NCBI RefSeq assembly: GCF_008807075.1
Contig: NZ_CP035632.1
Location: forward strand, 1,550,001 to 1,614,000
DNA: 64,000 bases
Source: Synechococcus sp. RSCCF101
GTDB lineage: Bacteria > Cyanobacteriota > Cyanobacteriia > PCC-6307 > Cyanobiaceae
Direction of reading: 5' to 3'
In this document: positions 48,350-57,301 of the stretch, in pieces
Position numbering within the stretch: the first letter of the stretch is position 1
Layout: each line of letters starts with the position of its first letter
Translations under genes and position numbers: made by a program
The notes under the pieces: generated by a model
Database searches by the model: none
Seen by the model: only the letters and a program-made list of their open reading frames with translations
What the model was told of the DNA's origin: nothing

Positions 48350-48772
48350 CTGGATGACGGTGTCTCTGCAATCGCGGGGCGTCTCCCCTGGACGCGACCC
48401 GAACCGGCGGGCGGGGGTAATCGCGACGAGGTGGCGATGTCCCTGGGGATGAAACGTTGCAAAAGGTATCGGTGGTGACCGAAGCCGTCACCCCCCTGTT
48501 CAGTGCAGGCCGGGGAGGGCGGGACGCCCGCCCGGAGCCCGGAGCGGGCCGCGCCACAGGGCGATGACACCAGTGCTGCTGGCGACTGAGGGGCACAGCC
48601 CGGCCCGGCACGCCGCGCGGAACCAGGCGATCCAGCATCAGCACAGGTGATCAGCGTGATCAGCGCCACTGATCAACAGGTGGACGATGCCTCGATCGCA
48701 CCGCGCTTCCGCGGGGTGATCGGCTTAGCTGAGGCCCACGGCAACCCGTCCATCGCCCAGGAGCGCCCAGCC
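48350..48772. promoter_or_regulatory. Divergent intergenic region of rlpA-like gene and purM
   Basis: 423 bp between divergent starts, with no supported gene. Three TGATCA palindromes occur within 28 bases (48648-48653, 48657-48662, 48670-48675), about 100 bp before the purM start. A 6-bp hairpin (48472-48490) lies on the rlpA side. Confidence 0.5.
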
Positions 48773-49803
48773 ATGGATTACCGATCCGCCGGTGTCGACG
48801 TTGAGGCCGGCCGGCAGTTCGTCACCCGCATCCGCGACAGCGTCAACAGCACCCGCAGGCCCGAGGTGCTCGGCGAACTGGGCGGTTTCGGGGGGCTGAT
48901 CCGCCTGCCCGGGGGGCTGCGGCGGCCTCTGCTGGTGGCCGGCACCGATGGTGTGGGCACCAAGCTGGAACTGGCTCAGGACCATGGCGGCCACCACGGC
49001 GTCGGCATCGATCTGGTGGCGATGTGCGCCAATGACGTGGTGACCAGCGGTGCCGCACCGCTGTTCTTCCTCGATTACATCGCCACCGGCCGGCTCACTC
49101 CGGCGGCCATGGCCGAAGTGGTGGAGGGCATCGCCGACGGCTGCCGCCAGTGCGGCTGTGCGCTGCTGGGGGGGAGACCGCGGAGATGCCCGGCTTCTAT
49201 CCGGCCGGCCGCTACGACCTGGCGGGGTTCTGCGTGGCGGTTGTGGAGGAGGAGGACCGGGTGGACGGCAGCCGCATCCGGCCCGGCGACCGCATCCTGG
49301 CCGTGGCCAGCAGCGGTGTGCACAGCAACGGCTTCAGCCTGGTGCGGCGCATCCTGGAGGCCTGCCAGGCGGATCTCTCCTCCCCACTGACGGGCCAGGA
49401 CACCAGCCTGATCAGCATGCTGCTGGAGCCCACCCAGCTCTACGTGAGTCTCGTGGCGGCACTGATGCAGAGCGTGTCCCTGCATGGGATGGCCCACATC
49501 ACCGGCGGCGGACTGCCCGAAAATCTGCCGAGAGCCCTGCCGGACGGACTGCGGGCGCACATCGACACGGCGACCTGGAGACGACCGGCCCTGTTCGACT
49601 GGCTGCAGGACAGGGGCGCGGTCCCCGAAGCGGATCTCTGGAACACGTTCAACCTGGGTGTGGGCTTCTGCCTGGTGGTGCCGGCGACCGAGGCGGAGCG
49701 GGCTCTGAACGTGTGCACTCAGGAGGGACATCGCGCCTGGGACATGGGTGTGGTCGAGGAAGCCGCTGCTGGAGACGCCGTCATTACCGGCCTGCCGCTC
49801 TGA
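48773..49803 (+). pseudogene. purM: Phosphoribosylformylglycinamidine cyclo-ligase (PurM), frameshifted at a G tract
   Basis: Fifth step of purine synthesis: makes AIR from FGAM using ATP. From ATG 48773 the frame reads [16 protein letters not shown] and [16 protein letters not shown] and continues until the G7 run at 49168-49174. Adding one G restores the PurM motif [16 protein letters not shown] and the rest of the protein ([44 protein letters not shown]). Restored length is about 344 residues, normal for PurM. Since PurM is needed for de novo purine synthesis, a sequencing undercall is the likely cause. Confidence 0.9.
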
Positions 49804-49968
49804 GGGGCCCCGCAGGGATCCCGAAGCATCCACCCGGGCATCCGCCCTACAGTCCCGCCACTGGGCATCCAGGTCCGGGTTGTTCATGCCAGGACAGCCG
49901 CGGCCCGCCTGACGCGCGATCCAACATCCGGCCGCTCTGACGCGGCATCCGTACCGAAGGAGGTTTCC

Positions 49969-50625
49969 ATGGGCTTCGAACGCAGCCATCGCACCACGCG
50001 TCGGCGCAGTTCGGCCGGGCCGCTCCCCCCCAGGCGCCCACTGCGGAGCCGGGAACCGCTGTCGAATCGCCCCCGCGCACGACCCACGTTCCTGACCCTG
50101 AGGGATCACGGCAAGGTGTTCGTGGCGGATCTGCCACGCCTCTCCGACGGCCAGCTGGCCAACGTCGGCAAGGAAGCGGCCGAGATGCTGCAGAGCCTTG
50201 AGCAGAAGCTGTCCGACTTTCAGCGCCAGGGAACCCTGAGCACCCTGGAGCAGGAGACCATGATCCGGGCCTCCACCAAGCGCGATGTCACCGAGCGCTT
50301 CATCCGCGCGGTGCGGGAGGAACAGGACCAGCGGCGCAGCAACCCTGCTCTGAAGGCTGCGGCCGGGGAATCCCTCGCCCGGGCCTTTCTGGAGATCGCC
50401 CGCCACCGGCTGCCGGGAGCCACCTTCGACTCGCTGCTGCAGGAGGCCCTGCAGGCCTGCGATGAGGAGGCAGAGGCCGGCGGTGAGGAGACGGCGGCCA
50501 CCCCTGCGGAACCGGAGGAGATGATTCAGGGGGCCGCGGATGCCCGGCTTCCCGTGGTGCTGAGCCCGTATCCGGAGGAGAGCGACGCGTCGCCGGCCCC
50601 GTCCGCGAGCCCTCAGTTGCTCTGA
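49969..50625 (+). CDS. Conserved-looking protein of unknown function
   Basis: A 218-residue protein from ATG 49969 with a strong ribosome-binding site (GAAGGAGG). The N-terminus (1-40) is Arg/Pro-rich and basic. The middle (about 45-160) is helical and charged (DHGKVFVADLPRLSDGQLAN, KEAAEMLQSLEQKLSDFQRQG). The C-terminus is acidic and probably disordered. No family recognised. The basic N-terminus could bind nucleic acid, but that is a guess. It is convergent with the aldo/keto reductase gene (13-base overlap). Confidence 0.75.
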   Translation: MGFERSHRTTRRRSSAGPLPPRRPLRSREPLSNRPRARPTFLTLRDHGKVFVADLPRLSDGQLANVGKEAAEMLQSLEQKLSDFQRQGTLSTLEQETMIRASTKRDVTERFIRAVREEQDQRRSNPALKAAAGESLARAFLEIARHRLPGATFDSLLQEALQACDEEAEAGGEETAATPAEPEEMIQGAADARLPVVLSPYPEESDASPAPSASPQLL

Positions 50626-51632
50626 AACGGGTTGGCGGGCATGCGCACCGGCAGGCTCACGCTCACAGCGGTGAGCCGATCGACCTCCTGGGGCGACAGG
50701 CTCCATCCGAGGGCGTCCACCGCCTCGTCCACGTGGGATGGGCGGCGCATGCCCACCAGCGGCACCGCACCGTGGTGACGGCACCAGTTGATCGCCACCT
50801 GGGCCGGGCTGACACCGTGATGCCCGGCGATTTCGCCCATCAGGCTCAGCAGAGGCTGGATTCGGGGCAGGAGGCGTCGCTGCAGCAGCCCCCTCAGCCC
50901 CTGGGGCACGGCCGCCGGATGACCCGGCACCTGCGTGAGGAGTCCAAGGGCCAGAGGGCTGTAGACGAGCAGATCCACGCCCAGATCGCGGCAGCGATCC
51001 GCCAGGCCTCCGGCCAGCAGAGGTTCGGGGCAGAGCAGGGAGCCCTGCACCTGAAGGCTGCGGATCGCCACACCCCGCCGTGCGAGGCGGCCGTGAAGGG
51101 CCAGCAGCCGCTGCGGACCGAGGTTGGACAGCCCCAGTTCCTCCACATCGCCCGCCAGGACCAGGTCCGCCAGCCCGTCCACCAGGGGCCCCTCCTGCCA
51201 CGGGGCGTAGCGGGCGGTGCTCCAGTGCAGCTGCACCCGTCTCAGGCGGCCCCGGAGCCGCCGGCGGGAGGCCTCGAAGGCACGCCTCAACCCCTGCCGA
51301 CCCCAGCGCCAGGGGAACGGGGCCAGCTTGGTGGCCAGCACCAGCTCGGAGGCGGTCCCGGGGGAACAGCGGTCCGAGAAGCGGCCCAGCAGCTCTTCAC
51401 TGCGGCCCTGCAGGCGTCCGGTCCCGTAGGAATCCGCCGTGTCGAACAGCCGCAGTCCGGCGGCGACCGCGCGATCGAAGGTGGCCCCGAGCACGGGGTC
51501 ATCCTGATCGGCCCGGTAGCCCCAGAGCAGTTGGTTTCCCCAGGCCCAGGTGCCCACGCCGATGGTCGATGCGAGCCCGGTGGGCGGCACGGAGGCGGCG
51601 GGCATGGCGTCGATCACGGGCACCGGCTGCAT
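50613..51632 (-). CDS. Aldo/keto reductase
   Basis: NADPH-dependent oxidoreductase of the aldo/keto reductase superfamily, about 339 residues from ATG 51632 (51605 is an alternative). Seen: IGVGTWAWGNQLLWGY, the active-site LFDTADSYGTG (Asp and Tyr), VLATKLAPFPW (Lys), QLHWSTARYAPW (His) and the C-terminal VPLVGMRRPSHVDEAVDALG cofactor site. The substrate is unknown. It diverges from the next small gene with only 17 bp between starts. Confidence 0.92.
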   Translation of the reverse strand: MQPVPVIDAMPAASVPPTGLASTIGVGTWAWGNQLLWGYRADQDDPVLGATFDRAVAAGLRLFDTADSYGTGRLQGRSEELLGRFSDRCSPGTASELVLATKLAPFPWRWGRQGLRRAFEASRRRLRGRLRRVQLHWSTARYAPWQEGPLVDGLADLVLAGDVEELGLSNLGPQRLLALHGRLARRGVAIRSLQVQGSLLCPEPLLAGGLADRCRDLGVDLLVYSPLALGLLTQVPGHPAAVPQGLRGLLQRRLLPRIQPLLSLMGEIAGHHGVSPAQVAINWCRHHGAVPLVGMRRPSHVDEAVDALGWSLSPQEVDRLTAVSVSLPVRMPANPFQSN

Positions 51633-51649
51633 CACGCCATGATCCAACG

Positions 51650-51841
51650 ATGGCGGCACAACTCCCTTCGATCGCGGTGGCGACAGCGGCGGCGCCGGCT
51701 CCGCCGGCCACGGCTCCACTGGACACGGCACCGGGAACCGACCCCGGCTCGACTGACCGGGTGCTCTGCCCCCATTGCCTGCGCACGGCGAGCAACGGCA
51801 TCCGCTGCCGCGGCATCTGTGTGGCTGACGCCGACGACTGA
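51650..51841 (+). CDS. Small protein with a four-cysteine C-terminal cluster
   Basis: A 63-residue ORF from ATG 51650. The first 37 residues are Ala/Pro-rich; the rest holds VLCPHCLRTASNGIRCRGICVADADD, with C-x2-C and C-x3-C pairs that could bind zinc. It starts close to the divergent aldo/keto reductase and is followed 19 bp later by a secreted protein gene. No family recognised; could be spurious. Confidence 0.5.
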   Translation: MAAQLPSIAVATAAAPAPPATAPLDTAPGTDPGSTDRVLCPHCLRTASNGIRCRGICVADADD

Positions 51842-51860
51842 GCCCGGCCGGCAGCGACCC

Positions 51861-52352
51861 GTGCGTGCATCTCTGGTGCTGGCCGTCCTGCTGCTGGCTC
51901 CGGTGACGCCCGCCTCCGCAGAACCGACCTTCCCGTTCGGACGCTGGCGAACGACGCCGCAGCGCTGCAGCATCAGCGCCGCGCCGCTGGGAGATGGCCC
52001 ACTGGATTGCTCCGCTGTGCAGCTGCACCAGCAGCTGCCGGGCCAGATCAGCATCCGCTTCATCACGGGCTCCGACGCCGAAGGGATCAGCCACCAGATG
52101 ACATTCGTCGGCCGCCTGCCCGATGCCACAGCGGCTCTGAACTGCTCAGGTGGCCAATGCCGGCCGGACGATCGGGATCACCTGGCGGTGGTCAGCAGCC
52201 TCAGCCATGGCCGTTTCGATGAGCGGGGCATCCCGCTCTCCCTGCCATCGGGATGGCCCGCAACCGGACAGTGCACTCTGTCCGGCGGTCAGGCACGGTG
52301 CGAGTCCACCACCTTTCTCGGGGACCTGTGGCAGGGGTCTGCCGAGTTCTGA
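51861..52352 (+). CDS. Predicted secreted protein with six cysteines
   Basis: 163 residues from GTG 51861 with a clear signal peptide (MRASLVLAVLLLAPVTPASA, cut after Ala20). The mature part has six cysteines (PQRC, LDC, LNC, GGQC, TGQC, ARC) that could form three disulfides, so it likely works in the periplasm or outside. No family recognised. It follows the four-cysteine small protein and precedes tRNA-Cys on the other strand. Confidence 0.7.
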   Translation: MRASLVLAVLLLAPVTPASAEPTFPFGRWRTTPQRCSISAAPLGDGPLDCSAVQLHQQLPGQISIRFITGSDAEGISHQMTFVGRLPDATAALNCSGGQCRPDDRDHLAVVSSLSHGRFDERGIPLSLPSGWPATGQCTLSGGQARCESTTFLGDLWQGSAEF

Positions 52353-52367
52353 GGGATGCTGAGACGA

Positions 52368-52438
52368 AGGCGGCACCCAGATTCGAACTGGGGATAAAGG
52401 ATTTGCAATCCTCTGCCTTACCACTTGGCCATGCCGCC
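52368..52438 (-). tRNA. trnC-GCA: tRNA-Cys (GCA)
   Basis: The minus strand starts GGCGGCATGGCCAAGTGG, with anticodon loop ATTGCAAA (GCA), T-loop AGTTCGAATCT and a complementary TGCCGCC arm plus T. It is 71 nt with no encoded CCA. Confidence 0.97.
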
Positions 52439-52485
52439 GGGACACCGCAGATGGGAACAGCCGTTCCTCAGGGGGTGCAGCCCTG

Positions 52486-53790
52486 ATGGGAGATCGTATC
52501 AGCCACGACCGGCCCCCCCAGCTGCTGACCCTGAGCAACGGGCATGGCGAGGACCAGATCGCCCTGCGCCTGCTCCGGGCCCTGCATCAGCTCCGCCCCG
52601 AGCTGCAGGTGGAGGTGCTGCCTCTGGTGGGCCGGGGCGAGGCCTTCCGGGATCCGGCGCTGGCCTCCTGGCTGCACTGCAGCGATCTCACCCGGCCCCT
52701 GCCCAGCGGCGGGTTCAGCAATCAGAGCCTGAACGGCCTGCTCAGGGACCTGGCGGCCGGGGTGCTGCAGCTCACGGGCCGTCAGTGGCGGCGGGTCCGG
52801 AGCCTGGGCCGACGCGGCGTTCCCATCCTCGCTGTGGGTGACCTGCTGCCCCTGGCCCTGGCCTGGAGCAGCGGTGCTCCCTATGCCTTCCTCGGCACGC
52901 CGAAGAGCGATTACACCTGGCGCAGCGGGCCGGGGCGGGCACTGATGGCCGATGCCTACCACCGCTGCAAGGGGAGTGAGTGGGACCCCTGGGAATGGAC
53001 GCTGATGGCCCATGGCCGCTGCCGGCTCGTTGCGGTGCGCGATGGCCTCACCGCCAGGGGCCTGCGGCGTCACGGCGTGCCGGCCCTGGCACCGGGCAAC
53101 CCGATGATGGATGGCCTGCAGGCCGACGCGGGCACGGCGGATCTCCAGGGCGAACCGGTCGATGCGGCGATGCGCACGATCGTGCTGCTGCCCGGCAGCC
53201 GCCTCCCCGAAGCCCTCGGCAATGCGGCGCGCCTGATCGACGGCCTGCCCCGACGGCGTGATGGGCCCTTGTGGGAGGTGCTGCTGCCGACGGGCAGCCG
53301 GCCAGCGGCAGCGGAGCTCGCCCCGCTACTGGAGGCCGCAGATTTCCGGAGGATCAACGGGGCGGAGGCGGCCTACCGGGGTGCGGACGCCAGCTGGCGG
53401 CGCGGCCGGATCCGGCTGCACATCGGCCGGGGCCGATTCTCGGCATGGGCCGGGCGGGGGGAGCTGGGCCTGGCCACCGCGGGGACCGCTACCGAGCAGC
53501 TGGTGGGCCTGGGCATCCCCGCCCTCTCCCTGCCCGGGGCGGGCCCCCAGTTCACCGCCGCTTTCGCCCGCCGGCAGAGCCGTCTGCTGGGAGGAGCGGT
53601 GGCCTGCTGCAGCAGCAGCACCGAGCTGAAGGAGCGGATGGAGACCCTGCTGGACCAGCCGCACAGACGCCGGCAGCTGGCGCTGATCGGCCGGCGGCGC
53701 ATGGGCCGACCCGGCGGCAGCGCCCGATTCGCCGCTCTGCTGGAGGAGCGACTGATCCAACCGCCGGCACCGATGATGAATGGGTCCTGA
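52486..53790 (+). CDS. Lipid-A-disaccharide synthase-related glycosyltransferase
   Basis: 434 residues related to LpxB-type glycosyltransferases in a cyanobacterial/plant clade. Seen: an N-terminal LTLSNGHGEDQIALRLLRAL, AVGDLLPLALAW, FLGTPKSDYTW, the middle TIVLLPGSRLPEALGNAARL and the C-terminal nucleotide-sugar region LATAGTATEQLVGLGIPALSLPG. The actual acceptor is unknown; true LpxB activity is unproven. It starts 47 bp after tRNA-Cys and overlaps no gene. Confidence 0.87.
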   Translation: MGDRISHDRPPQLLTLSNGHGEDQIALRLLRALHQLRPELQVEVLPLVGRGEAFRDPALASWLHCSDLTRPLPSGGFSNQSLNGLLRDLAAGVLQLTGRQWRRVRSLGRRGVPILAVGDLLPLALAWSSGAPYAFLGTPKSDYTWRSGPGRALMADAYHRCKGSEWDPWEWTLMAHGRCRLVAVRDGLTARGLRRHGVPALAPGNPMMDGLQADAGTADLQGEPVDAAMRTIVLLPGSRLPEALGNAARLIDGLPRRRDGPLWEVLLPTGSRPAAAELAPLLEAADFRRINGAEAAYRGADASWRRGRIRLHIGRGRFSAWAGRGELGLATAGTATEQLVGLGIPALSLPGAGPQFTAAFARRQSRLLGGAVACCSSSTELKERMETLLDQPHRRRQLALIGRRRMGRPGGSARFAALLEERLIQPPAPMMNGS

Positions 53791-53806
53791 ACCGCCTGTG
53801 AGCTGC

Positions 53807-54061
53807 ATGGCCAAGGAGGAACAAGCCTTCGTGATCGCCTGCGGCGAACTGGCCCGGCTGCTCGGGGTGAGCCTGGCCTCGGCGCGCCGCCGGGTGGACC
53901 AGGCGGCCGCCGCCGCAGGCCAGCGGGACAGACCCGCCCGGCTGGCGATGGCCCTCGAGATGCTGGAGGTGGAGCGGGGCGCCGCGCCGCGGGCCCCCCT
54001 GCTCGACGCCCTGCTCAACACGGACGAGGACGGGGGCGGCTTCATCGTGGAGGACGACTAG
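53807..54061 (+). CDS. Small conserved-looking protein with helix-turn-helix-like region
   Basis: 84 residues from ATG 53807 (an upstream in-frame GTG at 53780 overlaps the previous gene). It has FVIACGELARLLGVSLASARRRVD, which resembles a helix-turn-helix, and an acidic end. Function unknown. It lies 16 bp after the LpxB-like gene and is convergent with the RNase D-like gene. Confidence 0.65.
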   Translation: MAKEEQAFVIACGELARLLGVSLASARRRVDQAAAAAGQRDRPARLAMALEMLEVERGAAPRAPLLDALLNTDEDGGGFIVEDD

Positions 54062-54092
54062 GGCGCCCGGGGCCTCCTCCCGGACCGTCGCC

Positions 54093-54734
54093 TCAGTGCT
54101 CGAACACCTGGGTGAAGCGCTGGATGTCGAGATCCGCCATCAGAGGGACCACAGCGAAGCAGCGGCGGGCCAGCTCGAGACGCTCCTCACGCCGCAGCAT
54201 CTGCTCCAGCTGGTCCCGAGCGCTCAGCAGATAGCGGGCATCATTGGCCGCATAGGCCAGCTGGCTGTCGCTCAGTTCATCCACACGCCCCCAGTCGCTG
54301 CTCTGGGCCTGCTTGTCCAGCTCAACGCCGGTGAGCTCGTTCACCAGGTCCTTGAGGCCGTGCCTGGGGGTGTAGGTGCGGACCAGGCGGCTGGCCACCT
54401 TGGTGCAGAAGATGGGCTGCACGCGGATGCCCAGCCCGCAAGCCAGAGCGGCCACATCGAAACGGGCGAAGTGAAACACCTTCTCCACCGCGGCGTCCTC
54501 CAGCAGGGCCTGCAGATTCGGTGCCGAGTCCTGGCCGCGGGCGATCCGCACGCAGGCCACCCCGTCCTCGCGATCGCAGAGCTGCACCAGGCAGAGACGG
54601 TCGCGCCCATGCACCAAGCCCATGGTCTCGGTGTCCACCCCGAGGGCGCCCGACGCGCGGTACCGCTCGGTCCAGGCCGCGTCCAGGTCGCCGTCGAAGA
54701 CCTGGAAGGCAGCCGGTTCGGAGGGTGAGGCCAT
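54093..54734 (-). CDS. rnd: RNase D-like 3'-5' exonuclease
   Basis: 213 residues from ATG 54734, DEDDy-type exonuclease domain only: ExoI GVDTETMGLVHGRD, ExoII FHFARFDVAALA, ExoIII SQLAYAANDARYLLSARDQL. No HRDC domain follows, so it is shorter than E. coli RNase D and resembles the single-domain cyanobacterial type. Probably trims RNA 3' ends such as tRNA precursors. Upstream in-frame codons to 54818 lack conservation. Confidence 0.92.
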   Translation of the reverse strand: MASPSEPAAFQVFDGDLDAAWTERYRASGALGVDTETMGLVHGRDRLCLVQLCDREDGVACVRIARGQDSAPNLQALLEDAAVEKVFHFARFDVAALACGLGIRVQPIFCTKVASRLVRTYTPRHGLKDLVNELTGVELDKQAQSSDWGRVDELSDSQLAYAANDARYLLSARDQLEQMLRREERLELARRCFAVVPLMADLDIQRFTQVFEH

Positions 54735-54838
54735 GGACGATGCGCGTTGGCTGCCCATCCTCAGCGACCGCAGACCTCCCGCCGGAACGGATGCGTCAGG
54801 ATGGCGCCATTGTTCCAAGCCCGCCGGATCGCGGAAGC

Positions 54839-55392
54839 ATGAGCGCCGGACTGTCCTCCACCCTGCTGCTGACCCTCCTGCTGGCCATCGGGCTGGTGTT
54901 CTTTCTGCGCGCCGCCAGCAAGGACCGCACCACGGTGATCGACGTGGAATCCTCCCGGCCGGCCCTCGAGGTGCTGACCGGGGTCTCCGACTGGCTCAGG
55001 GAGCGGGGCTGGCGGACCCAGGGGGGGACCCGGAGCGTCGTGTGCTGCGTTTCGAAGGGCAGGTGGCCGCCTCCGCCCCCCTGGCGGTGCTCCTCTCCCT
55101 TCTCGGCGGGCTCGGGGCCGGCTGCCTCGGCCTGGTCCTGCGCCAACTGCTGCCATCGCTCGGCTGGTGGCCTCTGCTGCTGATCGCCGCCGGTCCGCTG
55201 GCCGGCCTGATCTACCGGAAGCGGGCGAGCAGAAGTGAAGCCCTGGAGATCCGTCTGATGAGCAGCGGTGAGTCTGTTCCCTGCCAGCTGCGCCTTCGGG
55301 CCCATCGCGATGAACTGATCGCGATCGAGCAGCAGCTGGGTGCCCGCCTGGATCTGGCCAGCGACGGCTCCCTGCTCAGCTCACCGATCTGA
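54839..55392 (+). pseudogene. CCB2/CCB4-like cofactor assembly protein, frameshifted at a G tract
   Basis: A membrane protein related to the CCB factors that attach heme c-prime to cytochrome b6 (petB is in this window). From ATG 54839 it has an N-terminal helix (LSSTLLLTLLLAIGLVFFLR), then RPALEVLTGVSDWLRERGW. At the G7 run 55021-55027 the frame is lost; adding one G restores RRVLRFEGQVAASAPLA, two more membrane helices and a C-terminal domain ending LLSSPI, about 184 residues in all. The family assignment rests on overall pattern memory, moderately sure. Confidence 0.7.
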
Positions 55393-55405
55393 ACACCGCC
55401 TGCCG

Positions 55406-56251
55406 ATGAACCGAGCCTCCTTCCTGGTCCTGGCTGCAGCCTGCAGCGTGTCTCTCTGGCGCCCGGCCGTGGCCATGGCACCCCGTCCGCCCCTGAGCGA
55501 CCCGATCACCGGCCCGCGCAGCGCCCTGACCAAGGACTGGATCGGGAGGCAGCAGCCTGGCCTCGGCATCCCGATCCTGATCCTGGCCGGCCATGCCGAT
55601 TCCCAGGGCATCGCGGGTTCGGGCACCAGCGGCGAGGCGGTGGATCTCCTCGGGCAGGCCCCCATGGATCCCCGCATGCGCGACGAGCTGTTCTGGAACC
55701 GGCTCGTGGCGATCCGGGTCGTGCAGATGGGCCGGCAGCAGGGGCTCAACATCCGCTACTACCAACCGCCGCTCCTACGCATCGACAACGCCGACGATCC
55801 ACGCACCAACTGGTCGGTGGGTCGTCGCCATGTGCGCCGTGGCGGATACGCCCTCGAGGTGCACTTCGATGCCTACGGCCCCGATGGCTACGGCTCCGGC
55901 CTGATCCCCAGGCTCAGCCCCGGCCCGAACCGACTGGATGAGGGCCTGGCGGCGAGCTTCGGACCCTTCCCGCTGCGCTTCCGCGGTGGCCTCGGGGGAC
56001 CCAGGCGCGGCATCTCGCTGCTGGAGGTGGGCAAGCTGGAGGGTGATCTTGAGCGCCGGCTGCGCGATCCCCGCACACGGGAGTCCACGATCGATGCCAT
56101 CGCCCTGCGGGTGGTGACGAGCATGCGCGGCAGCCTGGTGAGCGGTCACGACCCGCTGGCCCCGGCGCCCGGGGAACTCAGCTCACAGCGCCCCGCGGCT
56201 CGCAGAGCGCCTCAAGACCCTCGTCCGTCAGCCAGTCCTGCGGGCGTGTGA
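55406..56251 (+). CDS. Predicted secreted protein, possibly amidase-like
   Basis: 281 residues from ATG 55406. A signal peptide is clear (about 1-23, [20 protein letters not shown]). The mature part has [33 protein letters not shown] and [21 protein letters not shown], with His/Glu spacing that recalls N-acetylmuramoyl-L-alanine amidases of the Amidase_3 type (H...E...H). That match is not certain. It overlaps the 3' end of convergent hemF by 74 bases. Confidence 0.65.
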   Translation: MNRASFLVLAAACSVSLWRPAVAMAPRPPLSDPITGPRSALTKDWIGRQQPGLGIPILILAGHADSQGIAGSGTSGEAVDLLGQAPMDPRMRDELFWNRLVAIRVVQMGRQQGLNIRYYQPPLLRIDNADDPRTNWSVGRRHVRRGGYALEVHFDAYGPDGYGSGLIPRLSPGPNRLDEGLAASFGPFPLRFRGGLGGPRRGISLLEVGKLEGDLERRLRDPRTRESTIDAIALRVVTSMRGSLVSGHDPLAPAPGELSSQRPAARRAPQDPRPSASPAGV

Positions 56252-57215
56252 ACACATCGGTGAGCAGGGCCTCACGGCTGCCCTGCGCGGGCTGATAGCC
56301 GTATTCCCAGCGCACCAGCGGCGGCAGCGACATCAGGATGGATTCGGTGCGCCCCTTGGTCTGGAGTCCGAAGATCGTGCCGCGGTCGAAGACGAGGTTG
56401 AACTCCACATAGCGTCCACGCCGGTAGAGCTGGAACTGACGCTCCCGCTCGCCGTAGGGCTGTTCACGCCGGCGCTCCACGATCGGGAGGTAGCTGGGCA
56501 GGAAGGCCTCGCCGCAGGCGCGGGCCAGGCGCATGAGGCTCTCCCAGTCCTGGGGAACGGCGCCTGTTGCCGCGGCCAGGACCGCTGCGGGTCCCTCCGG
56601 ATCGTTGCCCTTGTACAGCGTGCCGCTGGCGTCCTGATAGTCGTAGAAGAGGCCGCCGACGCCGCGGGTCTCGCCCCGGTGACGGAGGAAGAAGTACTCG
56701 TCACACCAGCGCTTGAAGACCGGGTAGTAGCGCTCGTCAACGGAATCACAGGCGCCCTTCAACGTGGCGTGAAAGTGGCGCGCGTCCTCCAGATAGGGGT
56801 AGTAGGGGGTGAGGTCGGCGCCGCCGCCGAACCACCAGACCGGCCCGGCCTGGAAATAGCGGTAGTTGAGGTGAACGGTGGGGATGTAGGGGCTGCGGGG
56901 GTGGAGCACCATCGAGGTGCCGATCGCGAACCAGCGCTGGCCCTTCGCCTCCGGCCTCTGGTTGAGGATCGATGGGGGAAGCGAGTCACCCTCCACTTCC
57001 GAGAAGTTCACACCGCCCTGTTCGAACACGGCACCGTCGCGGATCACCCGGGACCGGCCTCCACCGCCTTCCGGCCGCTCCCAGCTGTCCTCCTGGAAGC
57101 GGCCCTCACCGTCGGCCTCAGCCAGCCCGGCGCAGATCCGGTCCTGCAGGCCCATCAGCAGGTCGCGCGCACGCCCGCGGGAGTCGGCTGGCGGGGCAGG
57201 CAGGGTTCCGGCCAT
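56178..57215 (-). CDS. hemF: Coproporphyrinogen III oxidase, oxygen-dependent (HemF)
   Basis: Decarboxylates coproporphyrinogen III to protoporphyrinogen IX with O2, in the tetrapyrrole pathway for heme, chlorophyll and bilins. Hallmarks: [25 protein letters not shown], the [17 protein letters not shown] block, [12 protein letters not shown] and the substrate-site [25 protein letters not shown]. From ATG 57215 it has 345 residues; a GTG at 57233 would add six. It is divergent from the Mrp ATPase gene, with 86 bp between starts. Confidence 0.97.
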   Translation of the reverse strand: MAGTLPAPPADSRGRARDLLMGLQDRICAGLAEADGEGRFQEDSWERPEGGGGRSRVIRDGAVFEQGGVNFSEVEGDSLPPSILNQRPEAKGQRWFAIGTSMVLHPRSPYIPTVHLNYRYFQAGPVWWFGGGADLTPYYPYLEDARHFHATLKGACDSVDERYYPVFKRWCDEYFFLRHRGETRGVGGLFYDYQDASGTLYKGNDPEGPAAVLAAATGAVPQDWESLMRLARACGEAFLPSYLPIVERRREQPYGERERQFQLYRRGRYVEFNLVFDRGTIFGLQTKGRTESILMSLPPLVRWEYGYQPAQGSREALLTDVFTRPQDWLTDEGLEALCEPRGAVS

Positions 57216-57301
57216 GGATACGGAGGGCCTCACGGATATGGATCAGCATTCCAGCCCATCACGGCCTTTCACAAGGCCCCTAGGATCGGCTCTGTGAATC
57301 T

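Noticed and set aside
49168-49174. Programmed ribosomal frameshift in purM
   Set aside because: No reason for frameshifting in this family is known to me, and three other genes show the same kind of defect in a G/C run; an undercall is simpler.
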